The translations under genes and the position numbers were made by a program. Source: JBBSMX01 sp038232935 (lineage in GTDB: Bacteria; Bacteroidota; Rhodothermia; Rhodothermales; JANQRZ01). From it: a DNA stretch of 11,613 nt. The notes beneath the pieces were generated by a model. It saw nothing but the letters and a program-made list of their open reading frames with translations, was not told the DNA's origin and did not search any database. How positions within the stretch are numbered: position 1 is the first letter of the stretch; the number at the start of each line of letters is the position of its first letter. Below, in pieces: positions 1 through 6,986 of this stretch. Location: positions 1 to 11,613 of the forward strand of contig JBBSMX010000135.1 in assembly GCA_038232935.1 (NCBI GenBank). Direction: 5' to 3'.

Positions 1-330
<330 letters not shown>

Positions 331-464
331 ATAGCGTGCTTCCGCACGTGGATAAGAACCACAGCGCTCTGCGCTTGGTAACCCGCTAGGACCCTTCGCT
401 ACTTGCATCGTGTCAAATATCTTGAGTACGCTCAGCCAGATGACTGAGGTCGTAGCTCACCGAG
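331..464 (+). other. 23S-5S internal transcribed spacer
   Basis: This spacer between 23S and 5S contains no tRNA: no acceptor/T-arm pattern is visible. It carries two small hairpins, CGTGC-TTCC-GCACG at 335-348 and AGCGC-TCT-GCGCT a little further on. Such hairpins are plausible rRNA processing sites, but this is inferred from structure only. Confidence 0.6.
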
Positions 465-580
465 TTCTTGGTGGCTATTGCGCAGGGGAAACACCTCTTC
501 CCATACCGAACAGAGTAGTTAAGCCCTGCTGCGCCGATGGTACTGCGCTAACGCGTGGGAGAGTAGGTCGCCGCCAAGTC
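465..580 (+). rRNA. 5S ribosomal RNA
   Basis: This is a complete 5S rRNA of about 116 bases. The diagnostic core GAAACACCTCTTCCCATACC is followed by GAACAGAGTAGTTAAGCCCT and a GATGGTACTGC segment, ending with GTGGGAGAGTAGGTCGCCGCC. Helix I forms between CTTGGTGG at 467-474 and CCGCCAAG at 571-578, which fixes the ends to within a few bases. It lies downstream of 23S in the normal rrn order and is followed at once by an intrinsic terminator, so it is the last gene of this rRNA operon. Confidence 0.96.
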
Positions 581-585
581 CCTTT

Positions 586-621
586 AAAGCCTCGCTGCCA
601 CTAGGTAGCGGGGCTTTTTTA
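586..621 (+). terminator. Intrinsic terminator of the rRNA operon
   Basis: The arm AAGCCTCGCTGCC (587-599) pairs with GGTAGCGGGGCTT (604-616) over 13 bases, with two G-T wobbles and no mismatch, around a four-base ACTA loop. The arm runs into TTTTTT (615-620). It begins directly after 5S rRNA and is a textbook Rho-independent terminator. Confidence 0.95.
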
Positions 622-712
622 TTGGGTTTGCCTTGGATTAAGGTATCTGTAAGGTCAGCGGTGTGCTTTGCATCAGATGGTACGAGTTTACTGAGAGGCG
701 TATCGGGCCTTT

Positions 713-742
713 TTGAACCGATGCGTCCGGTCCGTAGATTCG
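713..742 (+). promoter_or_regulatory. Candidate Bacteroidota-type promoter for the ECF sigma gene
   Basis: TTG (713-715, inside a TTTTTG run) is followed after 19 bases by TAGATTCG (735-742). This matches the Bacteroidota primary-sigma pattern TTG / TAnnTTTG at all but one fixed position. Transcription would start near 746-749, giving a leader of about 35 bases before the ATG at 781. The preceding rRNA terminator means the sigma gene needs its own promoter, which fits. The assignment rests on pattern and position only. Confidence 0.45.
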
Positions 743-780
743 ACGCGATCCGTCGTCCTCTCCCATAAGTCTCTCCCTGC

Positions 781-1404
781 ATGGCTAGCCCGTCTCCCGA
801 TGCCCCCTCGGGGACTCGCCCCTCCGCTTCCAGTGAGCAAGACCGAGTCCTCGTAAGCGACGCACTCGGCGGGCATCAGGATGCCTACCAGCAACTCATG
901 GAGAAGTACCGCGAGCCGATCCGCCGCCATATTCACCGGATGATCCGAGATAAGGCAATGGTAGACGATCTCGTGCAGGAGAGCTTCATCAAAGCGTTTA
1001 CATCGCTCACCTCATACTCCAGCGACTATGCTTTCTCGACGTGGCTCTACAAGATTGCGACGAACCATACCATCGACTATCTGCGCAAAAAGAAGCTCGC
1101 CACCTTCTCTATCGATCAGCCGCCACCGGGGAGTGATGACGCCCGTACCTACGAGCTTCCGGACACGACGTACCGCCCGGACCGTCACATCATGGCGGAT
1201 CAGCGCCGCGAGCTTATTCAAGAAGCCATTGATGCGCTCCCACCGAAGTACCACCGCGTGATCGTGATGCGGCACCAACAAGACCTGAGCTACGACGAGA
1301 TTGCTGCCGCATTGGACCTCCCACTCGGTACTGTCAAAGCGCACATCTTCCGTGCGCGTGCGCTGCTCTACAAGTACCTCCGCGATCAGCGTGAACACAT
1401 TTGA
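781..1404 (+). CDS. RNA polymerase sigma factor, ECF (RpoE-like, sigma-70 family)
   Basis: This 207-residue protein has the two-domain plan of group 4 (ECF) sigma factors. Region 2 spans about residues 24-107, with the core-binding segment DDLVQESFIKAF and the -10 recognition part STWLYKIATNHTIDYLRKKK. A linker of about 35 residues follows, then region 4 at about 143-200 with the helix-turn-helix LSYDEIAAALDLPLGTVKAH for the -35 element. The first 20 residues are Ser/Pro-rich and outside the fold. No Shine-Dalgarno sequence precedes the ATG. No zinc-finger or other anti-sigma gene is adjacent: upstream is the rRNA operon, and the next gene starts 112 bases downstream and encodes a toast-rack-like exported protein. 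The gene is less GC-rich than the nuo genes (64 of 120 bases at 1021-1140 against 45 of 60 at 6181-6240). The family is clear; the regulon and the signal sensed cannot be read here. Confidence 0.93.
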   Translation: MASPSPDAPSGTRPSASSEQDRVLVSDALGGHQDAYQQLMEKYREPIRRHIHRMIRDKAMVDDLVQESFIKAFTSLTSYSSDYAFSTWLYKIATNHTIDYLRKKKLATFSIDQPPPGSDDARTYELPDTTYRPDRHIMADQRRELIQEAIDALPPKYHRVIVMRHQQDLSYDEIAAALDLPLGTVKAHIFRARALLYKYLRDQREHI

Positions 1405-1516
1405 GAGGCTCTCGAAGTGCGTGAGGTAGCAGAGAGTGAAGTGGGTGTAGCACGGTCTCAATCGGCCGTGGGATAGTATGTGCAACTCCCCACGCCCCTT
1501 GTCGTACGGGCCGATC

Positions 1517-2404
1517 ATGAAAACACTGATCTCCGTTTGCAAGCGGCGGACTCCTCTGCTGCTGCTAGCCTTCATCGCCCTGCCGGTGCTGGCGGCCGTC
1601 ACCGAACGGTACTACTTCGAGGTTCCGCACGAGCGTGAAACGGCCCTGCGCGCGGACCTGGAACTGGCTCTCGGACGCGTCACTGTCGGCAAGGCCGAGC
1701 GAGGGTATCTGTTCCAGGCCGAGGTTGCCTTAGAGGACGAGGGCATGGTGCCCGAGATGACCTACGAGCGTGACGGCACGACCGGCCAGCTCGCGCTCGG
1801 CTTCGAGTCCGGCGGCAAGGAGGGGAGCGGCCTCACCGTTCGGGGATTCAAGGCACCCAAGGGCAACGAGTGGCTCCTCTTTTTCTCCGACCGCGTCGGG
1901 CTCGACCTCGCCTTCGAACTCGGCATGACCGAGGCGGACCTCGACCTGACGGGGCTGCGCGTCGAGCGCCTCAGCGTGGAGAGCGGGATGGCTCGGACGA
2001 CCCTCGCCTTCGACGAGCCGAACCCTGTGACGATGGCGAACTTGGACGTAGAGGCAGGGATGACGAAATTCGTCGGCCGCAAGCTCGGCAATGCTCGCTT
2101 CGAGCACTTCAGCCTCGAAGGGGGAGCCGGCTCGTTCGAGCTAGACTTCACCGGCGGACCGCTACCGCCCGGAGCCGAGGCCGAGATTGAGGTCGGCGTG
2201 TCGTCGCTGCACGTGGTATTGCCGCAGAACGCCCCCATCATCCTGTATGCGCCGGACTCGTGGCTGGCGCGGGTGGAGGTCCCCAACGGCTTCGTCAAGC
2301 GTGGGAAAGGGCTCTGGCAAAGCCAGAGTGTCGAGCGGGAGGAGGATGCCTTCGTGGTGCGTATCGAGGCGGGAATGGGCAGCGTGGCCGTGAATGTGGA
2401 GTGA
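1517..2404 (+). CDS. Exported toast-rack / DUF2154-like protein of unknown function
   Basis: The protein is 295 residues from the chosen ATG. That start gives a proper export signal: basic residues (K9, R10, R11) and a hydrophobic stretch at about 13-27 (PLLLLAFIALPVLAA). An earlier in-frame ATG at 1478 would only add 13 residues before the signal. From residue 134 on, a short unit built on [V/L/I]ExG[M/A/V] recurs about six times (near 134, 154, 178, 200, 224 and 284), each followed by alternating hydrophobic residues. This is the pattern of the beta-rich toast-rack, LiaF-like and DUF4097-type domains. The segment LDLTGLRVERLSVESGMART is characteristic. Such domains occur in envelope-stress systems, but no catalytic residue is visible and the role is unknown. 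Its position behind an ECF sigma gene suggests, without proving, an envelope link. It may be retained by an uncleaved signal anchor. Confidence 0.75.
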   Translation: MKTLISVCKRRTPLLLLAFIALPVLAAVTERYYFEVPHERETALRADLELALGRVTVGKAERGYLFQAEVALEDEGMVPEMTYERDGTTGQLALGFESGGKEGSGLTVRGFKAPKGNEWLLFFSDRVGLDLAFELGMTEADLDLTGLRVERLSVESGMARTTLAFDEPNPVTMANLDVEAGMTKFVGRKLGNARFEHFSLEGGAGSFELDFTGGPLPPGAEAEIEVGVSSLHVVLPQNAPIILYAPDSWLARVEVPNGFVKRGKGLWQSQSVEREEDAFVVRIEAGMGSVAVNVE

Positions 2405-2464
2405 GGCCCCACGCGGAGCAGGCACCGGGTAGTAGCTTCCTGCTTCACCCGAATGCCTCCTCTT

Positions 2465-3760
2465 ATGATCGACCGTTACACCCGCCCCGAGATGGGGCAG
2501 CTCTGGAGCGAACACGGCCAGTTTCAGGCCTGGCTCGATGTCGAACTCGCCGCCTGCGCGGCGTGGAGCGAGGTCACCGGCGTCATCCCCCCTGAAGATG
2601 TCGAGATGCTCTACCGCGAGGCGTCGTTCGACGTGGACCGTATCCACGAAATCGAAGAAACGACGCGGCACGACGTGGTAGCGTTCACCCGCGCCGTATC
2701 CGAGACGCTCGGGGAGGAGCGGAAGTGGGTCCACTACGGCCTCACCTCGTCCGACGTGGTCGATACCGCGCTCAGCCTCCGGCTGCTGCGGGCCAACGAA
2801 CTGCTCCGCGATGCGCTCGGCCGGATGATCGAGGTGCTTGCGGCGAAGGCGAAGGAGCACAAGAGCACGCTCACGATCGGCCGTACGCACGGTGTCCACG
2901 CCGAGCCGACGACGTTCGGCCTCAAGCTCGCGCTCGCCTACGACGAGATGACGCGCAACCGCGAACGCTTCGAATCCTCAGCCGAGGACATTCGCGTCGG
3001 GAAGCTCTCGGGTGCCGTCGGGACGTTCGCCAACATCCCGCCGGAGGTGGAACGTGTCACCTGTGAGAAGCTCGGCCTCCGGCCCGCGCCGATCTCGACG
3101 CAGGTGCTCGGCCGCGACCGGCACGCCTACTACCTCGCGACCCTCGCAGTGATCGGCGCGAGCCTGGAGCGGCTGGCCGTCGAGATCCGCCACCTCCAGC
3201 GCTCCGAAGTGCTCGAAGCCGAAGAGGCGTTCCGAAAGGGACAGAAGGGGTCGAGCGCGATGCCGCACAAGCGGAATCCCATCGGGAGCGAGAACGTCAC
3301 CGGTATGGCGCGGCTGCTGCGCGGCTACATGGTCGCGGCCTACGAGAACGTCGCGCTCTGGCACGAGCGCGACATCAGCCACTCGTCCGTCGAGCGCGTC
3401 ATACTCCCCGATGCGACGACGGTTCTCCACTACGCGCTCCACCGGATGGCGAACATTGTCGAGAACTTGCAGGTCTACCCGGACCGGATGCAGGAGAATA
3501 TGGACCGCACGCACGGCCTCGTCTTCAGCCAGCGCCTCCTGCTCGGGCTGATCGACGCGGGGATGAGCCGAGAGGGGGCATACGACCTCGTCCAGCCGCT
3601 CGCGATGCAGGCGTGGCGCGAGGGCCGCAGCTTCCGCGCGATTGTCGAGGACTCCGCCGTCACCGAGCATCTCTCGGCGGAGCAGATCGCCGACGCGTTC
3701 GACCCGACGTACCACCTCCGACACGTGGGCGAGATCTTCGAGCGCGTTGGGCTCGGGTGA
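2465..3760 (+). CDS. purB: Adenylosuccinate lyase
   Basis: PurB cleaves SAICAR to AICAR plus fumarate and adenylosuccinate to AMP plus fumarate, two cytosolic steps of purine synthesis. The 431-residue protein matches the B. subtilis-type enzyme in length and belongs to the fumarase/aspartase superfamily. The signature GSSAMPHKRNP is at residues 262-272 and carries the catalytic serine loop. TSSD is at 94-97, the conserved TRHD histidine is H69, and GRTHGVHAEP around H142 supplies the general acid histidine of this family. The ATG at 2465 was chosen because PurB proteins begin MI-RY-RPEM; an ATG four codons earlier (2453) is possible. It lies 60 bases after the toast-rack gene and 99 bases before nuoA. 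A separate promoter sits before nuoA, so co-transcription with nuo is not required. I see no convincing promoter directly upstream of purB. Confidence 0.96.
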   Translation: MIDRYTRPEMGQLWSEHGQFQAWLDVELAACAAWSEVTGVIPPEDVEMLYREASFDVDRIHEIEETTRHDVVAFTRAVSETLGEERKWVHYGLTSSDVVDTALSLRLLRANELLRDALGRMIEVLAAKAKEHKSTLTIGRTHGVHAEPTTFGLKLALAYDEMTRNRERFESSAEDIRVGKLSGAVGTFANIPPEVERVTCEKLGLRPAPISTQVLGRDRHAYYLATLAVIGASLERLAVEIRHLQRSEVLEAEEAFRKGQKGSSAMPHKRNPIGSENVTGMARLLRGYMVAAYENVALWHERDISHSSVERVILPDATTVLHYALHRMANIVENLQVYPDRMQENMDRTHGLVFSQRLLLGLIDAGMSREGAYDLVQPLAMQAWREGRSFRAIVEDSAVTEHLSAEQIADAFDPTYHLRHVGEIFERVGLG

Positions 3761-3798
3761 GAGGGGCGGGCATCGCACGTTCTTCGGCGCCTTTCGAT

Positions 3799-3829
3799 TG
3801 AACGGCGTCGCCGTGTGCCGTACCTTTGT
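3799..3829 (+). promoter_or_regulatory. Candidate Bacteroidota-type promoter of the nuo cluster
   Basis: TTG (3799-3801), a spacer of 20 bases, and TACCTTTG (3822-3829) fit the Bacteroidota -33/-7 consensus TTG / TAnnTTTG at every fixed position. Transcription would begin near 3833-3837, giving a leader of about 25 bases to the nuoA ATG at 3860. The spacer also holds a small perfect inverted repeat, ACGGCG-T-CGCCGT (3803-3815), which could be a repressor site. The site lies between the purB stop and nuoA, exactly where a nuo promoter is needed. Confidence 0.6.
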
Positions 3830-3859
3830 CGGGATACGACCTCTCCTCTCGCTGCCGCT

Positions 3860-4231
3860 ATGCTCGCTGAATTCCTCCCCATCTTTTTGATGCTCGTGCT
3901 GGCCCTCGGGCTGGCGCTCACGCTCCTCAAGCTGGCGGAATGGCTCGGGCCGAGCCGGCCGCGCGCGGTGAAGTCGAGCCCGTACGAGAGCGGGATGGAC
4001 CCTATCGGCACGGCGCGCGAGCGGTACTCGGTGAAGTTCTACCTCGTCGCGATGATCTTCATCGTGTTCGACGTGGAGGTCGTGTTCATGTATCCGTGGG
4101 CTGTCAGCTTCCAGACCTTCCTCGACGCCGGTGCCGGGTTCGGCGCGTTCAGTGTCATCCTCGTCTTCATCCTGATCCTCGTCGTCGGGCTCATCTACGA
4201 CATAAAGAAAGGCGGGCTGGAGTGGGACTGA
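3860..4231 (+). CDS. nuoA: NADH-quinone oxidoreductase subunit A
   Basis: NuoA is a small membrane subunit of respiratory complex I located next to the quinone cavity. The 123-residue product has the usual length and three membrane segments at about 4-24, 59-79 and 92-113. The conserved loop SPYESGMDPIG is at 40-50. The second helix carries the acidic pair D71 and E73 (FDVEVVF), which corresponds to the conserved Asp/Glu pair of the family. The start was set at 3860 because translation from there begins directly with the first helix; an upstream GTG extension to 3815 would overlap the promoter. It is the first gene of the complex I cluster and ends 16 bases before nuoB. The C-terminal end GGLEWD is typical of the family. 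Confidence 0.95.
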   Translation: MLAEFLPIFLMLVLALGLALTLLKLAEWLGPSRPRAVKSSPYESGMDPIGTARERYSVKFYLVAMIFIVFDVEVVFMYPWAVSFQTFLDAGAGFGAFSVILVFILILVVGLIYDIKKGGLEWD

Positions 4232-4247
4232 GCGTGAAGATTCAGTC

Positions 4248-4862
4248 GTGACTGAAAACGCGCTGCCCACTCGAAACGTTCGCCCCGCCCTCCGGTTGGA
4301 GGATGACTCCGACCCGACCCCGATCCCCATGCAAGAAGGCTTTCTGACCACGACTGTCGACGCCGTCACGAACTGGGCGCGCTCGAACTCCCTCATGCCG
4401 ATGCCGATGGGCCTTGCGTGCTGCGCCATCGAGATGATGGCCTTCGCTGGGCCGAAGGCCGACGTGGCCCGCTTCGGCTCCGAGGCCATGCGCTTTTCCC
4501 CTCGCCAGGCCGATCTGATGATCGTCGCCGGGTGGGTATCGTACAAGATGGCCCACGCGATCCGCCGCATCTGGGACCAGATGCCGGACCCGAAGTGGTG
4601 CATCGCGCAGGGCGCGTGTGCCTCCACCGGCGGGATGCACCGCTGCTACGGCGTCGTGCAAGGCGTAGACAACTTCATCCCCGTCGATGTCTACGTCCCC
4701 GGTTGCCCGCCGCGCCCGGAGGCCATCATCCACGCGCTCATGGATATTCAGGAGAAGATCCGCAACGAGTACTCCACGACGATGGACGAGCGCGAGGAAG
4801 CACCCGCCGTCCGCCCGGCCACCGCCGAGGAGACCCATCGACTCGCCGGCTCGCACGCCTAA
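4248..4862 (+). CDS. nuoB: NADH-quinone oxidoreductase subunit B (cluster N2)
   Basis: NuoB holds the terminal [4Fe-4S] cluster N2, which passes electrons to the quinone bound between NuoB and NuoD. The four ligands are present: the tandem pair C58-C59 in GLACCAIEMM, C124 in GACASTGGM and C153 in VPGCPPRPE. The 204-residue reading uses the GTG at 4248, 16 bases after the nuoA stop. An in-frame ATG at 4329 would give 177 residues starting MQEGFLTTTVD, close to where the conserved fold begins, so the start is uncertain. The extra N-terminal 27 residues and the roughly 30-residue charged C-terminal tail lie outside the conserved domain. It is followed by nuoC after 12 bases. Confidence 0.95.
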   Translation: MTENALPTRNVRPALRLEDDSDPTPIPMQEGFLTTTVDAVTNWARSNSLMPMPMGLACCAIEMMAFAGPKADVARFGSEAMRFSPRQADLMIVAGWVSYKMAHAIRRIWDQMPDPKWCIAQGACASTGGMHRCYGVVQGVDNFIPVDVYVPGCPPRPEAIIHALMDIQEKIRNEYSTTMDEREEAPAVRPATAEETHRLAGSHA

Positions 4863-4874
4863 TTCCCCCTCCCG

Positions 4875-5543
4875 ATGCGCGACGACGTACGCAACGTAGG
4901 CCCCCGCCAGGACCCCGATCAGGAGAAGCAGGTCCTCAAGTTCCACTTCACCCCGGTCGCCCCGCCGCACGGGGAGCAGGCCAACCCCCACGCCAAGCAG
5001 ACGACCCGCGTCGCCGACGTGATCGAGGCGCTACGCGAGCAGTTCGGCGAGGCCGTCGGCGAGGTCGTCGAGTACGCGGGCGAGATGACGGTCTTCGTGA
5101 ATCGCGAGCGGATCGTGGAGGTGTGCCGCTTCCTCAAAGAGGAGCAGGGCTTCAACTACCTCTCCGACCTCGGCGCGACGGACCGCTTCACTGAGACGGA
5201 CCGCTTCGAGGTCTTTTACAACCTAGTCTCGATGGAGCGCCGCAAGCGCATCCGCGTCAAGCTTCGCACCGACGACGGGACGGCCGTGCCGTCGATCACC
5301 GGCGTCTACCGCGCGGCGAACTGGCACGAGCGCGAGGCGTGGGACATGATGGGCATCCGCTTCGAGGGCCACCCCGACCTCCGCCGGATGTTTATGCCCG
5401 AGGACTTCGAGTACCACCCGCAGCGCAAGGAATTCCCGACCCTCGGCATCCCCGGTAGCCTCCCGCTCCCGCCGCAGCACACCGGCGGCACCCTCACCGC
5501 CGACCCCTTCGCCCGCGCCCACGACAAAGTCCCGACGGACTAA
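4875..5543 (+). CDS. nuoC: NADH-quinone oxidoreductase subunit C (30 kDa type)
   Basis: NuoC is a cofactor-free subunit of the connecting module of complex I and packs against NuoD. The family signature is clear at about residues 150-188: WHEREAWDMMGIRFEGHPDL, then RRMFMPEDFEYHPQRKEFP. The body of the domain begins near residue 45 (TRVADVIEALREQFG). The first 45 residues are a charged, Pro-rich extension, and the last 30 are a low-complexity tail. At 222 residues it is a stand-alone NuoC, not the fused NuoCD of enterobacteria; nuoD follows as its own gene 41 bases later. The ATG at 4875 lies 12 bases after the nuoB stop, with no Shine-Dalgarno sequence. Confidence 0.95.
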   Translation: MRDDVRNVGPRQDPDQEKQVLKFHFTPVAPPHGEQANPHAKQTTRVADVIEALREQFGEAVGEVVEYAGEMTVFVNRERIVEVCRFLKEEQGFNYLSDLGATDRFTETDRFEVFYNLVSMERRKRIRVKLRTDDGTAVPSITGVYRAANWHEREAWDMMGIRFEGHPDLRRMFMPEDFEYHPQRKEFPTLGIPGSLPLPPQHTGGTLTADPFARAHDKVPTD

Positions 5544-5584
5544 GCGTTGGCCTCGTACAGACGCGACTCTACTCCCGATCTGAC

Positions 5585-6901
5585 ATGGAAATCAAACGCC
5601 AGTCGTACGACCTCGAAGCCACGCGCGAGATGGCCGCCGACCACAGCTTCACGTTCTGGCCCCGCCACAACGAGGCTATCTACAAGCGGCTGGAGAACAA
5701 GCACACCTACGTCGAGCGCGACGCGGACCCCCTTGAGGCATCGATGATCCTCAACATGGGGCCGCAGCACCCGGCCACCCACGGCGTCCTCCGCGTCGTC
5801 GTCCGCCTCGACGGCGAGACGATCGAGACGGCCGTGCTCGACCTCGGCTACCTCCACCGCGGCATCGAGAAGCTGTCCGAGGTCAAGACGTTCCAGGAGT
5901 TCATGCCCTACACGGACCGCATGGACTACATGTCGCCCTACTCCAACAACGTCGCGTGGTGCCTCGCGGTGGAGAAGCTGGCCGACGTCGAGGTGCCGCT
6001 GCGCGCGCAGTGGATCCGGGTGATGATGTCCGAGCTCGCCCGCATCTCGGCGCACCTCCTGTGGGTGGGGACGATGGTGATGGATGCCGGCGCGCTCTCC
6101 GTCTTCCTCTGGACCTTCAAGTACCGCGAGGAGATCTACTCCATCTTCGACGAGGTCGCCGGGGCGCGCTTCACCGTCAGCCACAGCCGCATCGGCGGCG
6201 TCGCGAGCGACGTCAGCCCCGAGGCGCTCCACCTCATCCGCGCCTTCTGCGACCACTTCCAGAAGGACATCGCCGACTGGAAGAAGCTCCTCAACCGCAA
6301 CCGGATCTGGCTCGACCGCAACGAGGGCATCGGCATCGTGACGGCCGAGGAATGTGTCGAACTCGGCTTCACCGGCCCCAACCTCCGCGCCTCCGGCGTG
6401 GACTACGACATCCGCCGCTTTGAGCCGTACCTCGTCTACGAGCAGATCGACTTCAACATCCCGATGCGGACCGAGGGCGACAGCCTCGCCCGCTACTTCG
6501 TCCGCATCGAGGAGATGGAGGAGTCGATCAAGATCATCCGGCAGTGCCTCGACCGCCTGCCCGACGGCCCCGTCCGCGTCGACAACGCGAAGGCGGCGTA
6601 CCCGAGCAAGGACGAGGTCTATTACTCGATGGAGGGGATGATCCACGACTTCATCCTCACCGACAACGGCCCGGCCGCACCGCAGGGCGCCGAATCCTAC
6701 CACGCCATCGAAGCGCCGAAGGGCGAACTCGGCTTCTACATCGTCTCCGACGGGACGGGCAGCCCGTATCGGATGAAGATCAACTCCCCCAGCTTTTGCA
6801 ACCTGCAGGGGCTGGAGTACATGCTCGAAGGCGCGATGATCGCCGACACCGTCGTCCTCATCGGCTCCATCGACCCGGTGATGGGCGAAGCCGATAAATA
6901 G
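5585..6901 (+). CDS. nuoD: NADH-quinone oxidoreductase subunit D (49 kDa type)
   Basis: NuoD forms most of the quinone-binding pocket of complex I together with NuoB and descends from the large subunit of [NiFe] hydrogenases. At 438 residues it is of normal length. Visible motifs are GPQHPATHGVLR at 59-70, whose histidine lines the quinone site, LGYLHRGIEK at 87-96, and PYTDRMDY with the conserved quinone-site tyrosine Y109. Further on are GPNLRASGVDYDIRR, APKGELGFYIVSDGT, SPYRMKINSPSF and the C-terminal IGSIDPVMGEADK. The nickel-ligand cysteines of hydrogenases are absent, as expected. About 50 residues precede the conserved domain; ERDADPLEASMILNMGPQHP agrees with the usual NuoD opening, so ATG 5585 is reasonable. 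Downstream it is separated from nuoE by a repeat-built hairpin. Confidence 0.97.
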   Translation: MEIKRQSYDLEATREMAADHSFTFWPRHNEAIYKRLENKHTYVERDADPLEASMILNMGPQHPATHGVLRVVVRLDGETIETAVLDLGYLHRGIEKLSEVKTFQEFMPYTDRMDYMSPYSNNVAWCLAVEKLADVEVPLRAQWIRVMMSELARISAHLLWVGTMVMDAGALSVFLWTFKYREEIYSIFDEVAGARFTVSHSRIGGVASDVSPEALHLIRAFCDHFQKDIADWKKLLNRNRIWLDRNEGIGIVTAEECVELGFTGPNLRASGVDYDIRRFEPYLVYEQIDFNIPMRTEGDSLARYFVRIEEMEESIKIIRQCLDRLPDGPVRVDNAKAAYPSKDEVYYSMEGMIHDFILTDNGPAAPQGAESYHAIEAPKGELGFYIVSDGTGSPYRMKINSPSFCNLQGLEYMLEGAMIADTVVLIGSIDPVMGEADK

Positions 6902-6906
6902 AACTA

Positions 6907-6982
6907 CGAATGACGAGGGCCGAGTGACGAATGGTTGCTCGCAGCACCCACTCGTCATTCGGCACTCGTAACTCGACACTCG
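6907..6982. repeat. Inverted array of degenerate heptamers forming a long hairpin
   Basis: Four tandem 7-base units, CGAATGA, CGAGGGC, CGAGTGA and CGAATGG (6907-6934), are followed by a 13-base loop. Five units then run in the opposite orientation: CCACTCG, TCATTCG, GCACTCG, TAACTCG and ACACTCG (6948-6982). The consensus is CGARTGN. Units 1-4 can pair with the first four inverted units over 28 positions with four mismatches and one G-T wobble. CGAATGACGAG (6907-6917) also has an exact inverted copy at 6951-6961. It fills nearly the whole nuoD-nuoE gap and ends four bases before the nuoE ATG. No T-run follows, so it is not an ordinary terminator. A role in translation, mRNA stability or processing is possible but unproven. 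Confidence 0.85.
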
Positions 6983-6986
6983 AAAG

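Noticed and set aside
331..464. Possible tRNA in the 23S-5S spacer
   Set aside because: No cloverleaf, T-loop GTTCRANNC or acceptor pairing was found, only two small hairpins.
410..604. Short plus-strand open frame of 64 codons
   Set aside because: It overlaps 5S rRNA and the terminator almost completely.
629..660. Sigma-70-like -35/-10 pair near TTGCCT and TAAGGT
   Set aside because: The -10 match is poor, and the site at 713-742 fits the expected promoter type better.
1451..1470. Hairpin CACGGTC-TCAATC-GGCCGTG after the sigma gene, considered as a terminator
   Set aside because: The seven-pair stem is not followed by a T-run; it may be chance.
1478..1516. Upstream start codon for the toast-rack gene
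   Set aside because: It would place 13 uncharged or Pro-containing residues before an otherwise normal signal sequence; ATG 1517 is the better start.
2416..2448. Imperfect inverted repeat (GGAGCAGG / CCTGCTTC) between the toast-rack gene and purB, considered as a terminator
   Set aside because: There are eight pairs around a 16-base loop, without a T-run. The support is too weak to list.
2978..4627. Long minus-strand open frame (549 codons) across purB, nuoA and nuoB
   Set aside because: It crosses three well-supported plus-strand genes and a promoter, and its composition is that of an antisense shadow.
6907..6982. Heptamer array considered as a CRISPR or as the nuoD terminator
   Set aside because: The units are 7 bases with no spacers, so it is not a CRISPR. 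The hairpin lacks a T-run and lies inside an operon, so it is not a standard terminator.
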